A stretch of 64,000 bases of DNA from Panulirus ornatus (taxonomy: Eukaryota > Arthropoda > Malacostraca > Decapoda > Palinuridae), in the NCBI RefSeq assembly GCF_036320965.1, contig NC_092287.1:12099797-12163796 (forward strand), in the 5' to 3' direction. The notes beneath the pieces were generated by a model that did no database searches, was not told where the DNA came from, and worked only from the letters and a program-made list of their open reading frames with translations. This document shows positions 41,768-60,159 of this stretch, in pieces; positions within the stretch are counted from its first letter, which is position 1; every line of letters begins with the position of its first letter. A program made the translations under genes and the position numbers.

Positions 41768-41997
41768 TCCTGGGGAAAGGGGAGAAAGAATACTTCCCAC
41801 GTATTCCCTGCGTGTCGTAGAAGGCGACTAAAAGGGGAGGGAGCGGGGGGCTGGAAATCCTCCCCTCTCGTTTTTTTTTTTTTTAAATTTTCCAAAAGAA
41901 GGAACAGAGGGGGCCAGTTGAGGATATTCCAAAAAAGGCCCAGTCCTCTGTTCTTAGCGCTACCTCGCTAACGCGGGAAATGGCGAATAGTTTAAAA

Positions 41998-41999
<2 letters not shown>
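41765..41999 (+). mobile_element. SINE family 2, full length, right of an inverted pair
   Basis: The 5' end (ttcctggggaaaggggagaa) is at 41766 and the tail (gcgctacctcgctaacgcgg, gaaatggcgaatag) at 41957-41991. Confidence 0.88.
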
Positions 42000-42217
<218 letters not shown>

Positions 42218-42234
42218 GCAGGTAAGTAGGAGAG

Positions 42235-42499
42235 ATGGAGAGAAATACAGTCAGGTTCGGTAAAACGCTCTCAGCTGGCTATGTGTTCTGTTCGGAAACA
42301 ACCGATAGACCCCGTTGCTCACCATAGTGAGACGAAGGGTATTCGAGTACTAAGTATTTCGAATTGTTGTTTCCTATTATACAGTCCCTTAGCCTAGCGG
42401 TTAGCATGCCTGCCTCTTGCACAAGGGGTCCCAGGTTCGATCCTGGCTGATGGAGCTTTGTATGTTCTATGAAGGTGCGCGTTCATATACACTTTATTC
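42235..42499 (+). mobile_element. tRNA-derived SINE (family 1), full length
   Basis: The 5' module tcaggttcggtaaaacgctc is at 42250, then ccccgttgctcaccatagtg. A-box-like tagcctagcggttagca is near 42390-42406 and B-box ggttcgatcc near 42434-42443. The 3' segment ends in ttcatatacactttattcgt before (TA)n. Confidence 0.86.
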
Positions 42500-42655
<156 letters not shown>

Positions 42656-44490
42656 TGAAGGCTTTCGCAAACGATGTCTGTGGCATGAGAAAGATAGGAG
42701 GTGGGCAAATTAGAAAGGGTAGTGAGTGTTGGGATGAGGAAGTAAGATTGTTAGTGAAAGAGAACAGAGAGGATTTGGACGATTTCTGCAAGGAAATAGT
42801 GCAAATGACTGGGAGATGTATAAAAGAAAGAGGCAGGAGGTCAAGAGAAAGGTGGAAGAGGTGAAAAAGAGGGCATATGAGAGTTGGGGTGAGAGAATAT
42901 CGTTGAATTGTTTTGGAGGGAGGTAAGTATAGTGCGCAAGACAAGAGAACAAATGAGAACATCAGTGAATAGGGCTAATGGGGAGGTGATAACAATTAGT
43001 GGTGAAATGAGAAGGAGATGGAGTGAATATTCTAAAGGTCTGTAGAATGTATTTGATGATAGAGTGGCAGATATAGGGATTTTTGGTCGAGGTGATGTAC
43101 GAAGTGAGGGGGGTCAAGGAGAATGGTTTGAAAAAAGATAAGAGGTAGTGAACGCTATGCGGAAGATGAAAGACGGCAAGGCGGGGAGTTTGGATGGTTA
43201 CTGCACTGGAATCTATCAAAAATGGGGATGACTGTGTTGTTGACTTGTTAGTGAGAATATTCAATGTACGTATGGTTCACGGTGAAGTGCCTGAGGATTG
43301 GTGGAGTGCATCCATAGTGCTATTGTATGAGGGCAAAGGGGATAGGGTGAGTGATCTACTTACAGAGGTATAAGTTTGTTGAGTATTCGTGGGAGATTAT
43401 ATAGAAGGGTATCAAGTGAGAGGTTAATGGCATGTACAGAGCATTAGATTGAGGAAGAACAGGGTGGTTTCAGAAAAGGTAGAGGATGTGTGGATCAGGT
43501 GTTTGCTTTGAAAGAATGTATGTGAGAAATACTTAGAAAGGCAGATGGATTTGTATATAGCATTTATGGATCTGGAGAAAGTATATGGTAGAGTTGATAG
43601 AAATGCTCTGAGGAAGGTATTAAGAGTATATGGTGTGGGAGTTAGTTACTAGAAGCAGTGAAGTTTTTATCGAGGATATAAGGCATGTGTACGAGTAGGA
43701 AGAGGGGAAAGTGATGTGTTCCTAGTGAATGTCAGTTTGCAGTAGGGGTGCGTGATGTCTTTATGGTCGTTTAATTTGTTTATGGATGAGGTTGTTAGAG
43801 AGGTGAGTGCAAGAGTTTTGGAGAGATGGGCAAATATGCAGTCTGTTGTGGATGAGAGGGCTTGGGAAGTGAGTCAGCGCTGGTGGGAGATCCGGGTGAG
43901 AAACTGCAGAAGCTTGTAACTGAGTTTGGTAAAGTGTGTGAAAGAAGAAAGCTGAGAGGAAATGTGAATAAGAGCAAATCTATTAGGTTCAGTAGGGTTG
44001 AGGGACAATTTAATTGAGAGATAAGTTTGAATGGAAAAGAACTGGAGGAAGTGAAGTATTTTTAGATATTTGGGAGCGGATTTAGCAGCAGATGGAACCA
44101 TGGAAGCGGAAGTGAGTCACAGAGTGGGGGAGGGTCCAATGCTTCTGGGTGCGTTGAAGAATGTGTAGAGGGCGAGAACGGAAAGCAAAAATGGGTATGT
44201 TTGAAGGAATAGTGGTTCCAACAATGTTATATGGTTGCAAGGCATGGGCTATTGATAGAGTTGCGCGGAGAAGGTGGATACGTTGGAAACGAGATGTTTG
44301 AGGATAATATGTTGTGTGAGGTTGTTTGATCGAGTAAGTAATGAAAGGGTGAGAGAGATGTGTGGAAATAAAAAGAGTGTGGTTGAGAGAGCAGAAGAGG
44401 ATGTATTGAAATGGTTTGGTCACATGGAGAGAATGAATGAGGAAATAATTGGCAAATAGGATATTTATCAGAGGTGGAGGGAACGAGGAA
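42656..44490 (+). mobile_element. RTE-like LINE, old, degenerate
   Basis: Starts at [20 protein letters not shown] in the linker and runs through decayed RT to a 61-codon C-terminal frame (44274-44459, [20 protein letters not shown]). The FADD region has been deleted near 43885. It stops abruptly at VEGTR near 44490, where it meets an opposite-strand LINE. Frameshifts are numerous. Confidence 0.85.
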
Positions 44491-46112
44491 ACAGAAGAAA
44501 GAATGGCCCAACCACCCACATACACAAGTATTTACATAGACGCCCAAACACGCACATATACATACCCATACATTCCAAAATATACATACATATACATACA
44601 CAGACATATACACACATACAAATGCACATAATGATACTTGCTGCCTTCATCCACTACCGCCGCCACCCTGCCACACATGAAATAGCACCCATCCCCTTCC
44701 CCCGCTCGCGCATGAGGTATCGCTAGGAAAAGACAACAAAGGCCACTTTCGTTCACACTCATGTGTAAAGTACCGAAACCACAGCTCCCTTTCCACATCC
44801 AGGCCCCACAAAACTTTCCATGGTTCACTCCAGACGCTTCACATACCCTGGCTCAATCCAGTGACAGCACGTCCACCCCGGTATACCACATCGTTCCAAT
44901 TTACTATATTCATTGTACGCCTTTCACCCTACTGTATGTTTAGGCCCCGATCGCTCAAAATCTTTTTCACTCTATCTTTCCACTTCAATGTGGTCTTCCA
45001 TTTCTCCTCGTTCCCTCCACCTCTGGCACATATACCTTCTTTGTCAATCTTTTCTCACTCATTCTTTTCATGTGAGCAAAGCATTTCAATGCACAATCTT
45101 CTGCTTTCTCAACCACACTCTTTTTATTCCACACATCTCTCTTACCCTTCCATTACTTACTCGATAAAACCACCTCACACTACATATTGTCCTCAAACAT
45201 CTCATTTCTAACACATCCACCCTCCTCCGCACAACCCGCTCTATAGCCCACGCCTCACAACCATATAACTTAGCTGGAACCACTTTTCCTTCAAACATAC
45301 CAATTTTTACTCTCCGAGATAAAGTTCTTGCATTCCATACATTCTTCAACGTTCCCAGAACATTCATCCCCTCCCCCACCCTGTGACTCACTTCCGCTTC
45401 CATGATTCCATCCGTTGTCGAATCCACTTTCAGATATCTTAAGCACTTCACTTCCTCCGGTTTTTCTCCATTCAAAATTACCTCCCAATTAGCTTGTCCC
45501 TCAACCCTACTGAACCTAATAACCTTGTTCTTATTCACATTTACTCTCAACTTTCTTTCACAAACTTTACCAAACTCAGCCATCAACTGCAGTTTCTCAC
45601 GCGAATCATCCACCAGTGCTGTATCATCAGCGAACAACAACTGACTCACTTCCCAAGCTCTCTCATCCACCACAGATTGCATAGTTGCCCCTCTCTCCAA
45701 AACTCTTGCAATCACCTCCCTAACAGCCCAATCCATAAACAGATGAAACAACAATGGAGACATCACACACCCCTGCCGCAAACCGACATTCACTGGAAAC
45801 CCATCACTTTCCTCTCTTCCTACTCGTACACATGCCATACATCCTTCATAAAAACTTTTCACTGCTTCTAGCAACTTATCTCCCACACCATATACACTTA
45901 ATACCTTCCACAGAGCAAATCTATCTACTCTATCTTCTGCCTTCTCCAGATCCATAAATGCTACATAGAAATCCATTTGATTTTCTAAGTATTTTTCACA
46001 TACATTCTTTAAAGCAAACACCTGATTCACACATCCTCTACCACTTCTAAAATCACACTGCTCTATCTGATGCTCTGTACATGCCTTTACCCTCTAAATC
46101 AATACCCTGCTC
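44491..46112 (-). mobile_element. RTE-like LINE, old, RT largely readable, long 3' UTR
   Basis: The UTR starts at aagaatggcccaaccaccca (44503). A minus-strand frame 45086-46030 of 314 codons reads from DQ-like [20 protein letters not shown] through MDLEKAEDRVDR, RQGCVMSPLLFHLFMDWAV and [11 protein letters not shown] to VREMCGIKR, with some deletions. It is broken at both ends. Confidence 0.88.
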
Positions 46113-47748
46113 GTTATTTACTCGATGAAACCACCTCACACAATATGCTGTCCTCAAAAATCTCATTTCCAAAATATCTGCCATTCATTGTACATTCTTA
46201 TCCATAGTCCATTCCCTGCTCCTAGATGATATTGTTGGAACTATCTTTCTTTCAAACTTATCCATTTTTGCTCTTTAAGATAACTTTCTCGCTTCCCACA
46301 CATTCTTTATAGATCCTAGACCCTTCGTTCCTTCCCCCACCCTGTGACCCATTATTTCATACGAGGTCAAGTCCACTCCCAGACATCTAGAACACTTCTC
46401 ATCTTCCAGTTTTTCTTAATAAATAAAAACACGCTCTAACTAACATGTCCCTCAACCCTGCGAAATCTAATGATGTTGCTTTTATTCACATTTACTTTCA
46501 ACTTTCTCCTTTCACACACAGTTCCAAACTCAGTTATCAGCATATTCAGTTTCTCTCTCGAATGTACCACTATTGCTGTATCGTCAGGAAACAGCTGACT
46601 CACTTCCTAGGCCCTCTCATCTCCCACAGACTGTATACTCATCCCTCTCTCCAAGACTCTCGCATTTACCTCCCCAACCACCCAATGAACAAAGAAATTG
46701 CACAGCCATGATGACATCACACACCCCTTCCGTTAAGCAACCTTCACTTGGAAACATTCACTGTCCTCTCTTCCTGCTCGTACTTATTCCTTACACCTTT
46801 GATAAAATCTTCTTACTACTATACCTGATCTACGCATCTTCTGCCACTTCCACAATCACTCTGTTCCTCCATAATGCGATGGTCTGTATATGCGTTCATC
46901 CTCTCAATCAATACTCTCAAAATAACTTACCAGGTATACTCAACAAACATATACTTCTGAAGTTCGAACACTCACCCTTATCCAATTTGCCTTTATATCG
47001 TGGCACTATAGACGCACTCCACCAATCCTCAGGCACCTCCCCTTGATCCTTATATACACTGAAAAAGCTTATTAACCAATCAACAGCACAATCACTACCT
47101 TCCTTAATAAATTCACCCGCAATACCATGCACTCCAGCCGCCTAGCCACATTTCATCTTAAGAAAGGCTTTCACCACCTCTTCTCTCTTCATCGAACCAC
47201 TCTCCATGGCTCTCTCACTTCGGATACCATCCCAACCCAAATACTCTATCATCAAATACATTCAATAGTCCTAAAAAATACTTACTTCATCTTACTCCAT
47301 TACTACCAATTATCACTTCCCTTTTTGCCCTCTTCACCGATGTTCCTATTTGTTCTCTTGTCTTTCGCACATGATTTACCTCCTTCCTAAACAACTTCTT
47401 ATTCTCGTTAACGTTTACAGATACTCTCACACTCCGACTCTCATTTGTCCTGGTTTTCACCCCCTGCAACTTCCTCTTGACCTCTTGCCACTTTCTCATA
47501 TACATCTCCCAGTCATTAACATGCCTTCCCTGTAAGTACTACTCAAACGTCTTCTTTCTTTCACAAACAACTTTACTTCCTGATCTCACCTACTTATTAC
47601 ATTTCTAGTCTGCCTACCTCCCACCTTTTCACATGTCACATGCACCTCTTGTACATGTCAGCACTGCTTCCCTAAATACCTCTTATTCCTCACCCACTCC
47701 CTTCACTTCATTTTCTTTCACCTATTGTCATTCCATACTCATTCCATA

Positions 47749-47750
<2 letters not shown>
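46113..47750 (-). mobile_element. RTE-like LINE, old, 3' end missing
   Basis: The minus strand runs from the WFHRVSN region at 46115 back to the endonuclease-RT linker at 47745. Short readable pieces are DDTAIVVHSRE-like text near 46570, GKLDKGECSNFRSICLLSIP (46925-46985) and MYMRKWQEVKRKLQGVKTRT (47450-47505). Heavily damaged. Confidence 0.82.

Positions 47751-47832
<82 letters not shown>
47751..47832. repeat. (TA)n microsatellite
   Basis: Replaces the outer part of the 3' UTR of the LINE at 47833. Confidence 0.94.

Positions 47833-49687
<1,855 letters not shown>

Positions 49688-49760
<73 letters not shown>
49688..49760. repeat. (TA)n microsatellite
   Basis: Between the PLE tip and a young LINE. 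Confidence 0.95.
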
Positions 49761-49762
<2 letters not shown>

Positions 49763-50659
49763 TGTGTGGAAGAAGAAAGTTAAGAGTAAATGTGAATAAG
49801 AGCAAGGTTATTAGGTACAGTAGGGTTGGGGGTCAAGTCAATTGGGAGGTGAGTTTGAATGGAGAAAAACTGGAGGAAGTGAAGTGTTTTAGATATCTGG
49901 GAGTGGATCTGGCAGCGGATGGAACCATGGAAGCGGAAGTGGATCATAGGGTGGGGGAGGGGGCGAAAATTTTGGGAGCCTTGAAAAATGTGTGGAAGTC
50001 GAGAACATTATCTCGGAAAGCAAAAATGGGTATGTTTGAAGGAATAGTGGTTCCAACAATGTTGTATGGTTGCGAGGCGTGGGCTATGGATAGAGTTGTG
50101 CGCAGGAGGATGGACGTGCTGGAAATGAGATGTTTGAGGAAAATGTGTGGTGTGAGGTGGTTTGATCGAGTAAGTAACGTAAGGGTAAGAGAGATGTGTG
50201 GAAATAAAAAGAGCGTGGTTGAGAGAGCAGAAGAGGGTGTTTTGAAATGGTTTGGGCACATGGAGAGAATGAGTGAGGAAAGATTGACCAAGAGGATATA
50301 TGTGTCGGAGGTGGAGGGAACGAGGAGAAGAGGGAGACCAAATTGGAGGTGGAAAGATGGAGTGAAAAAGATTTTGTGTGATCGGGGCCTGAACATGCAG
50401 GAGGGTGAAAGGAGGGCAAGGAATAGAGTCAATTGGAGCGATGTGGTATACAGGGGTTGACGTGCTGTCAGTGGATTGAGTCGGGGCATGTGAAGCGTCT
50501 GGGGTAAACCATGGAAAGCTGTGTAGGTATGTATATTTGCGTGTGTGGACGTGTGTATGTACATGTGTATGGGGGGGGGGGGGGCCATTTCTTTCGTCTG
50601 TTTCCTTGCGCTACCTCGCAAACGCGGGAGACAGCGACAAAGTATAAAAAAAAAAAAAA
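49761..50659 (+). mobile_element. Young RTE-like LINE, short 3' UTR
   Basis: 5'-truncated at [15 protein letters not shown]. The tail stem-loop is near 50605-50640, followed by an A run. Confidence 0.92.
49762..50460 (+). CDS. LINE C-terminal region, open, 5'-truncated
   Basis: 232 codons from [20 protein letters not shown] to the natural stop, beginning just after the catalytic FADD. It holds [13 protein letters not shown] (Ala variant), [36 protein letters not shown] and [10 protein letters not shown]. One private change gives LRKMCG for LRTMCG. It lacks catalytic residues, so it has no RT activity by itself. Confidence 0.86.
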
Positions 50660-53632
<2,973 letters not shown>

Positions 53633-54638
53633 GAGAAGCGTGGGAGGTGGGTTGATTAGAAAAGGTAGTAAGTGGTGGGATGAAGAAGTAAGATTATTAG
53701 TGAAAGAGAAGAGAGAGGCATTTGAACGATTTTTGCAGGGGAAAAATGCAGATGAGTGGGATAGGTATAAAAGAAAGAGGAAGGAAGTCAAGAGAAAGGT
53801 GCAAGAGGTGAAAAAGAGGGCAAATGAGAGTTGGGGTGAGAGAGTATCATTAAATTTCAGGGAGAATAAAGAGATGTTTTGGAAGGAGGTAAATAAAGTG
53901 CGTAAGACAAGGGAGCAAATGGGAATTTCAGTGAAGGGGGCTAATGGGGAGGTGATAACAAGTAGTGGTGATGTGAGAAGGAGATGGAGTGAGTATTTTG
54001 AAGGTTTGTTGAATGTGTTTGATCATAGAGTGGCAGATGTGGGGTGTCTTGGTCGAAGTGGTGTGCAAAGTGAGAGGGTTAGGGAAAATGATTTGGTAAA
54101 GACAGAAGAGGTAGTAAGAGCTTTACGGAAGATGAAAGCCGGCAAAGCAGCAGGTTTGGATGGCATTGCAGTGGAATTTATGATAAAAGGGGGTGACTGT
54201 ATTGTTGACTGGTTGGTAAGGTTATTTAACGTATGTATGATTCATGGTGAGGTGCCTGAGGATTGGCGGAATGCTTGCATAGTGCCATTATACAAAGGCA
54301 AAGGGGATAAGAGTGAGTGCTCAAATTACAGAGGTATAAGTTTGAAGAGTATTCCTGGTAAATTATATGGGAGGGTATTGACTGAGAGGGTGAAGGCATG
54401 TACAGAGCATCAGATTGGGGAAGAGCAGTGTGGTTTCAGAAGTGGTAGAGGATGTGTGGATCAGGTGTTTGCTTTGAAGAATGTATGCGAGAAATGTAAG
54501 GATGTAAGGCATGTGTACGTGTAGGAAGAGAGGAAAGTGATTGGTTCTCAGTGAATGTAGGTTTGCGGCAGGGGTGTGTGATGTCTCCATGGTTGTTTAA
54601 TTTGTTTATGGATGGGGTTGTTAGGGAGGTGAATGCAT
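53633..54638 (+). mobile_element. RTE-like LINE, inverted 5' part of the same insertion
   Basis: The plus-strand frame 53631-54524 runs from MRSVGGGLIRKGSKWWDEEV through the linker, [17 protein letters not shown] and [21 protein letters not shown] deletion of about 170 bp at 54495 joins EKC to KAC. The text ends at GVVREVNA at 54638, exactly where the minus-strand partner begins in the element. Confidence 0.9.
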
Positions 54639-54642
54639 ATAT

Positions 54643-54730
<88 letters not shown>
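54639..54730. repeat. (TA)n microsatellite
   Basis: Outer flank of the inverted LINE segment. Confidence 0.95.
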
Positions 54731-54734
<4 letters not shown>

Positions 54735-57326
54735 TCATTTATTCATATTTCATTCGCTTTGTCACTGTCTCCCGCGTTAGCGAGGTAGCGCAAGGAGACA
54801 GACGAAAAAATGGCCCAACCCACCCACATACACATGTATAGACATACACGTCCACACACGCAAATATACATACCAGTACATCTCAACGTACACATACATA
54901 TACACACACAGACATATACATATACACAAATGAACATAATTCATACTGCTGCCTTTATTTATCATTATCGCCACCCCGCCAAACATGGAATAACAACCCC
55001 ACCCCCCTCATGTGTGCGAGGTAGCGCTAGGAAAAGACAACGAAGGCCCCATTCGTTCACACTCAGTCTCTAGCTGTCATGTAATAATGCACCGAAACAA
55101 TAGCTCCCTTTCCACATCCAGGCCCCACACAACTTTCCATGGTTTACCCAAGACGCTTCACATGCCCTGGTTCAATCCATTGACAGCACGTCGAACACGG
55201 TATACCACATCGTTCCAATTCACTCTATTCCTTGCACGCCTTTCACCCTCTTGCATGTTCAGGCTCCGATCAATCAAAATCTTTTTCACTCCATCTTTCC
55301 ACCTCCAATTTGGTCTCCCACTACTCCTGGTTCCCTCCACCTCTGACACATATATCCTCTTGGTCAATCTTTCCTCACTCATTCTCTCCATGTGACCAAA
55401 CCATTTCAAAACACCCTCTTCTGCTCTCTCAACCACACTCATTTTATTTCCACACATCTCTCTTGCCCTTACATTACTTACTCGATCAAACCACATTACT
55501 TACTCGATCAAACCATCTCACACCACATACTGTCCTCAAACATCTCATTTCCAGCACATCCACCCTCCTACGCACAACTCTATCCATAGCCCACGCCTCG
55601 CAGCCATACAACATTGTTGGAACCACTATTCCTTTAAACATACCCATATTCACTTTCCGAGATAATGTTCTCGAATTCCAAACATTCTTTAAGGCTCACA
55701 GAATTTTGGCCACCACCCCCACCCTATGATTCACTTCCGCTTCCATGGTTCCATCCGCTGCCAGATCCACTCCTAGATATCTAAAACACTTTACTTTCTC
55801 CAATTTTTCTCCATTCAAACTTACCTCCCAATTGACTTGACCTTCAACCCTACTGTACCTAATAACCTTGCTCTTATTCATATTTACTCTTAACTTTCTT
55901 CTTTCACACACTTTACCAAACTCAGTCGCCACCTTCTGCAGTTTCTTACATGAATCAGCCAACAGCGCTGTATCATCAGCGAACAACAATTGGCTCACTT
56001 CCCAAGCTCTCTCATCCACAACAGACTGCATACTTGCCCCTCTTTCCAAAACTCTTGCATTCACCTCCCTAACAACCCCATCCATAAACAAATTAAACAA
56101 CCATGGAGACATCACACACCCCTGCCGCAAACCTACATTCACTGAGAACCAATCACTTTCCTCTCTTCCTACACGTACACATGCCTTGCGTCCTCGATAC
56201 AAACTTTTCATTGCTTCTAACAAATTACCTCCCACACCATATATTCTTAAAACCTTCCACAAAGCATCTCTATCAACTCTATCATATGCCATCTCCAGAT
56301 CCATAAATGCTACATACAAATCCATTTGTTTTTCTGAGTATTTCTCACATACATTCTTCAAAGCAAACACCTGATCCACACATCCTCTACCACTTCTGAA
56401 ACCACACTGCTCTTCCCCAATCTGATGCTCTGTACATGCCTTCACCCTCTCAATCAATACCCTCCCATATAATTTGCCAGGAATACTCAACAAACTTATA
56501 CCTCTGTAATTTGAGCACTCACTCTTATCCCCTTTGCCTTTGTACAATGGCACTATGCACGCATTCCGCCGATCCTCAGGCACCTCACCATGAATCATAC
56601 ATACATTAAATAACCTTACCAACCAGTCAGTAATACAGTCACCGCCTTTTTTAATAAATTCCACTGCAATACTATCCAAACCTGCTGCCTTGTCGGCTTT
56701 TATCTTCCGAAAAGCTTTTACTACCTCTTCTCTATTTACCAAATCATTTTCCCTAACCCTCTCACTTTGCACACCACCTCGACCAAAACACCCTCTATCT
56801 GCCACTCTATCATCAAACACATTCAACAAACCTTCAAAATACTCACTCCATCTCCTTCTCACATCACCACTACTTGTTATCACCTCCCCATTAGCCCCCT
56901 TCACTGAAGTTCCCATTTGCTCCCTTGTATTACGCACTTTACCTCCTTCCAAAACATCATTTTATTCTCCCTGAAATTTAATGATACTCTCTCACCCCAA
57001 CTCTCATTTGCCCTCTTTTTCTCCTGTTGCACCTTTCTCTTGATCTTCTGCCTCTTTCTTTTATACCTCTCCCACTCATTTGTATTTTTTCCCTGCAAAA
57101 ATCGTTCCAATGCCTCTCTCTTCTCTTTCACTAATAATCTTACTTCTTCATCCCACCATTCACTATCTTTTCTAATCAACCCACCTCCCACGGTTCTCAT
57201 GCCACAAGCATCTTTTCCGCAAGCCATCACTGCTTCCCTAAATACATTTCATTCCTCCCCCACTCCCCTTACCTCCTTTGCTCTCACCTTTTTCCATTCT
57301 GTAATCAGTCTCTCCTGATACTTCCT

Positions 57327-57335
<9 letters not shown>
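54731..57335 (-). mobile_element. RTE-like LINE, 2.6 kb, long 3' UTR, moderately intact
   Basis: Tail stem-loop at 54766-54800, long UTR to about 55150, then coding to the endonuclease-RT linker ([20 protein letters not shown]) at 57249-57335, next to (TA)n. A partial duplication of the tcgatcaaaccac segment lies at 55473-55515. Confidence 0.9.
55158..57330 (-). pseudogene. LINE linker, RT and C-terminal domain with few breaks
   Basis: Frames 56901-57230 (ACGKDACGMRTVGGGLIRKD, then YKRKRQKIKRKVQQEKKRAN), 55696-56952 (418 codons: [81 protein letters not shown]) and 55158-55496 ([23 protein letters not shown]) together cover the region. Only about three frame changes separate them, so the RT itself is open. 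This is the least damaged of the long-UTR copies. Confidence 0.88.

Positions 57336-57406
<71 letters not shown>
57336..57406. repeat. (TA)n microsatellite
   Basis: 5' flank of the preceding minus-strand LINE. Confidence 0.95.
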
Positions 57407-57409
<3 letters not shown>

Positions 57410-57489
57410 TATCCTTTCTCCTATGTGTATATGTACACAACACATACTGAAGGCCAGCTCTGAGGAGAGGATGAGGCGTGTTTACCCCA

Positions 57490-57740
57490 CCTGCCTGTCC
57501 CAGGAGCCCATTCTATCCGCTATGGGCTTCCTTCAGCGTTCAGAACACTAGCTTCGTCCAATGGGTTTGCCCACAGGTCAAGGAGTCTCGTGATGCTGTG
57601 TGTCTGTCTGTGTGAGATGAATGCATGACAACATAACAGTATGTGGTGAGTGTCTTCGGTCAAAAAGCTGCATCGTGGGCATTTGGGTTGGATGTTGTTT
57701 GACACAACCATAGCTGGGAGGCTGGGTGTTTAAGGACACA
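57490..57740 (-). pseudogene. C-terminal scrap of a different non-LTR retrotransposon
   Basis: The minus strand reads PSLPAMVVSNNIQPKCPRCS then EDTHHILLCCHAF. CPRC followed by H-H and C matches the Cys/His cluster near the C-terminus of Jockey-, I- and R1-like elements. A stop lies about seven codons upstream and another about 30 codons downstream. The RTE-like LINE here has no such motif, so this is a second family. Confidence 0.55.
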
Positions 57741-57882
57741 GCTAAAGACGACGTGAACAGCCTTGGTCCTCAGGGTTGGTAACACATTCCCTCGTGAATG
57801 ATCAACGCATCACCCACAAGGAGATGACCCCAGGTTGCTGGTTGCCTTGGACCTCATTGCTCTAATGCTGACATCCGCTTGT

Positions 57883-57886
<4 letters not shown>

Positions 57887-57963
<77 letters not shown>
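57887..57963. repeat. (CT)n microsatellite
   Basis: About 38 CT units. Confidence 0.96.
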
Positions 57964-57968
<5 letters not shown>

Positions 57969-58606
57969 TCGTCAGGTTATATTACCCAGCATCACCAGTC
58001 GGGAACATGAGTTCGCCCTTTGTAAGGTTAACATCAGTCTCTTGAGCACAGCCTTGAGTGTCAGGTCAAACGCTCTTGGGTCAAGCCATAATGTTTTTAG
58101 ATCACACCGTCGTGCTCAGGAGTTCGGGTCATCGTCTGACAACCAGAACCAAGGTATGTTAGCGAGCTTTATGTGGCATCCGGATTACGCTCGGAAGCCG
58201 TTCAATATCCGGCAGGAGACCTCGCCCCGAAGCCTCCCTTCATATGCTAACATTATTCCAATATATGGGTTGTGTGATGACCGAGCCAGTAGGACCTGCC
58301 CCACTTACCTTACCTCGGAATGTTAAATATTCCAATAATATCCAGGTACTGTTTGTATACGTCACCATGGCCTCGGAAATGATAACATACGACACAGTAT
58401 TCGGTGGGCTGTGGACGAATGCCTTAGTAAACTCGATAGGCTGAGAATATGCGCCTTAGATCTCAGTTGGAAGGAGGACATATGCCACAATACTCGATTA
58501 ACCGAGGTCGTAGCCTACAACAGTCGATGGTGGGCCCAGGTGTATGTGCAGGTGTATGTTTGACAGAACGAGTCTGACTGACTAAGTCTGACTGGATCCA
58601 TCCGTG

Positions 58607-58850
58607 TATGTTGAATAGACAGGGGCTTGCCGATTTTTGCTGAACAGACCGGGTTTGCCGATTTATGTTGAACAGACTGAGTTTGCCGATTTATGCTGAA
58701 CAAACCGGGTTTGCCGATATATGTTGAACAGATCGGGTTTGCCAATTTATGTTGAACGGGCCTGATATGCCGATTTATGTTGAACAGACAGGGTTTACCG
58801 ATTTATAATGAACTGACTGAGTTTGCCGATGCACCTTGGAAAGACTGCCT
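58607..58850. repeat. Minisatellite, 28-bp unit
   Basis: gggtttgccgatttatgttg plus aacagacc repeats at 28-bp spacing (58623, 58651, 58679, 58707, 58735 and onward). About eight imperfect units. Confidence 0.9.
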
Positions 58851-59629
58851 CTGCGTGTGCATCATGAACGGATCCGGTCTACCAGGAAGTATTGACCAGA
58901 GTGAGCCAGTTGAAGAGTGTGAAGACTACCCTCTGTCGTTACCTAAGGTCGAACTAATCTGCCGTGAGCGGACGTGTCTCCAACTAGACTAACTGACATG
59001 ACTGAAGGCACTTTTCTGGTGCACTCTATGATCACAGGACCAACAAGAGGGCAAAAAATATCACGATCTTGCCCTCATCCCACGATAGACATGATTAACT
59101 CCTGTGATATGATAGATGAGGTTCTACGACAAAATTACTACGACAAGGGGTCTCAACCTGAGGTCCATAAAAGGATAGATGAATAAATGAATAGGTGAAT
59201 CATAAATGAATGAATAGTAAATGGATAAACAACTTTTGCCATCAGTACTATCTCTCATAAGGTACTGTGTGTATCATTTCTTCCTGATTGTGATTTCAGA
59301 CCCGATACAATATTGCACTTATGATGAATGTGGTTCATAAATAACTGGTGGCTCCACACACATTAGGAAAAAAGGTTAAAACCCCAGTACAATAGTATAT
59401 CAAACTTTACGTAAATAAAAGATTTTAAATTAATGACAACAAACGCTCGATCACAAAATCTGGTAACAGTAAGCGGTTGAAAGTCTTTGGTACAAATACA
59501 GTGGAAACGTTGTCGAATATTTCTACAAACAAATCAACTTACAATGAGAGTTAAAGAAAAAGAACAATTATCAACTTGAAACCTGCCTGGATTATCAGAA
59601 AAGATATAGCTTTTAGAAAAAAATATATA

Positions 59630-59740
59630 CATATTCTCCTTTTTTCATACTCGCCATTTCCCGCAATAGTGAGGTAGCGTTCAAGAACAGATGGGTGACC
59701 CTTAGAGAGAAGACTCCTCACTTGCCCCTCCTTAGCTGGT
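59630..59740 (-). mobile_element. SINE family 2 relic, old
   Basis: The tail (cgccatttcccgcaatagtg) is at 59650-59669, followed by diverged gaacagatgggtgacccttagag and ctcacttgcccctcctta. Only the 3' half is recognisable. Confidence 0.7.
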
Positions 59741-60159
59741 GTGTTAATACAGTAAAGAACTTGTCAGAACCTTATGGACCGTCTACGCTCCGTCTAGCTG
59801 GTGAGGGCCGGAATTAATGGTCTGAACCAGGCCGCTCTTAATAGTGTTTATATCCAGCACTGAAGCCATACATACAGTTCCATTATCCTCTGATGTTTAC
59901 ACTAGGCAAGGAAAAATATAATATGCATTAATCATAAACTGCAATGAAGCTGATAGTTGGTCAAGTTTATTTCGGTTTCTTTGTGTTCTTTCCAGCTCAG
60001 TTAGCTTGAATCACTATATAGTTATGGGAGGTTATATAAGTGTCATGTTGAGAGTCCATCTTCGTCAGTAACTCAGAGTAGAAGAAGAGAGAAGGTAGGG
60101 AGATATTATGCTTTAACAGTATATGATATAAAGATGGTCAGGCCTCAGAAACTAAAAGA

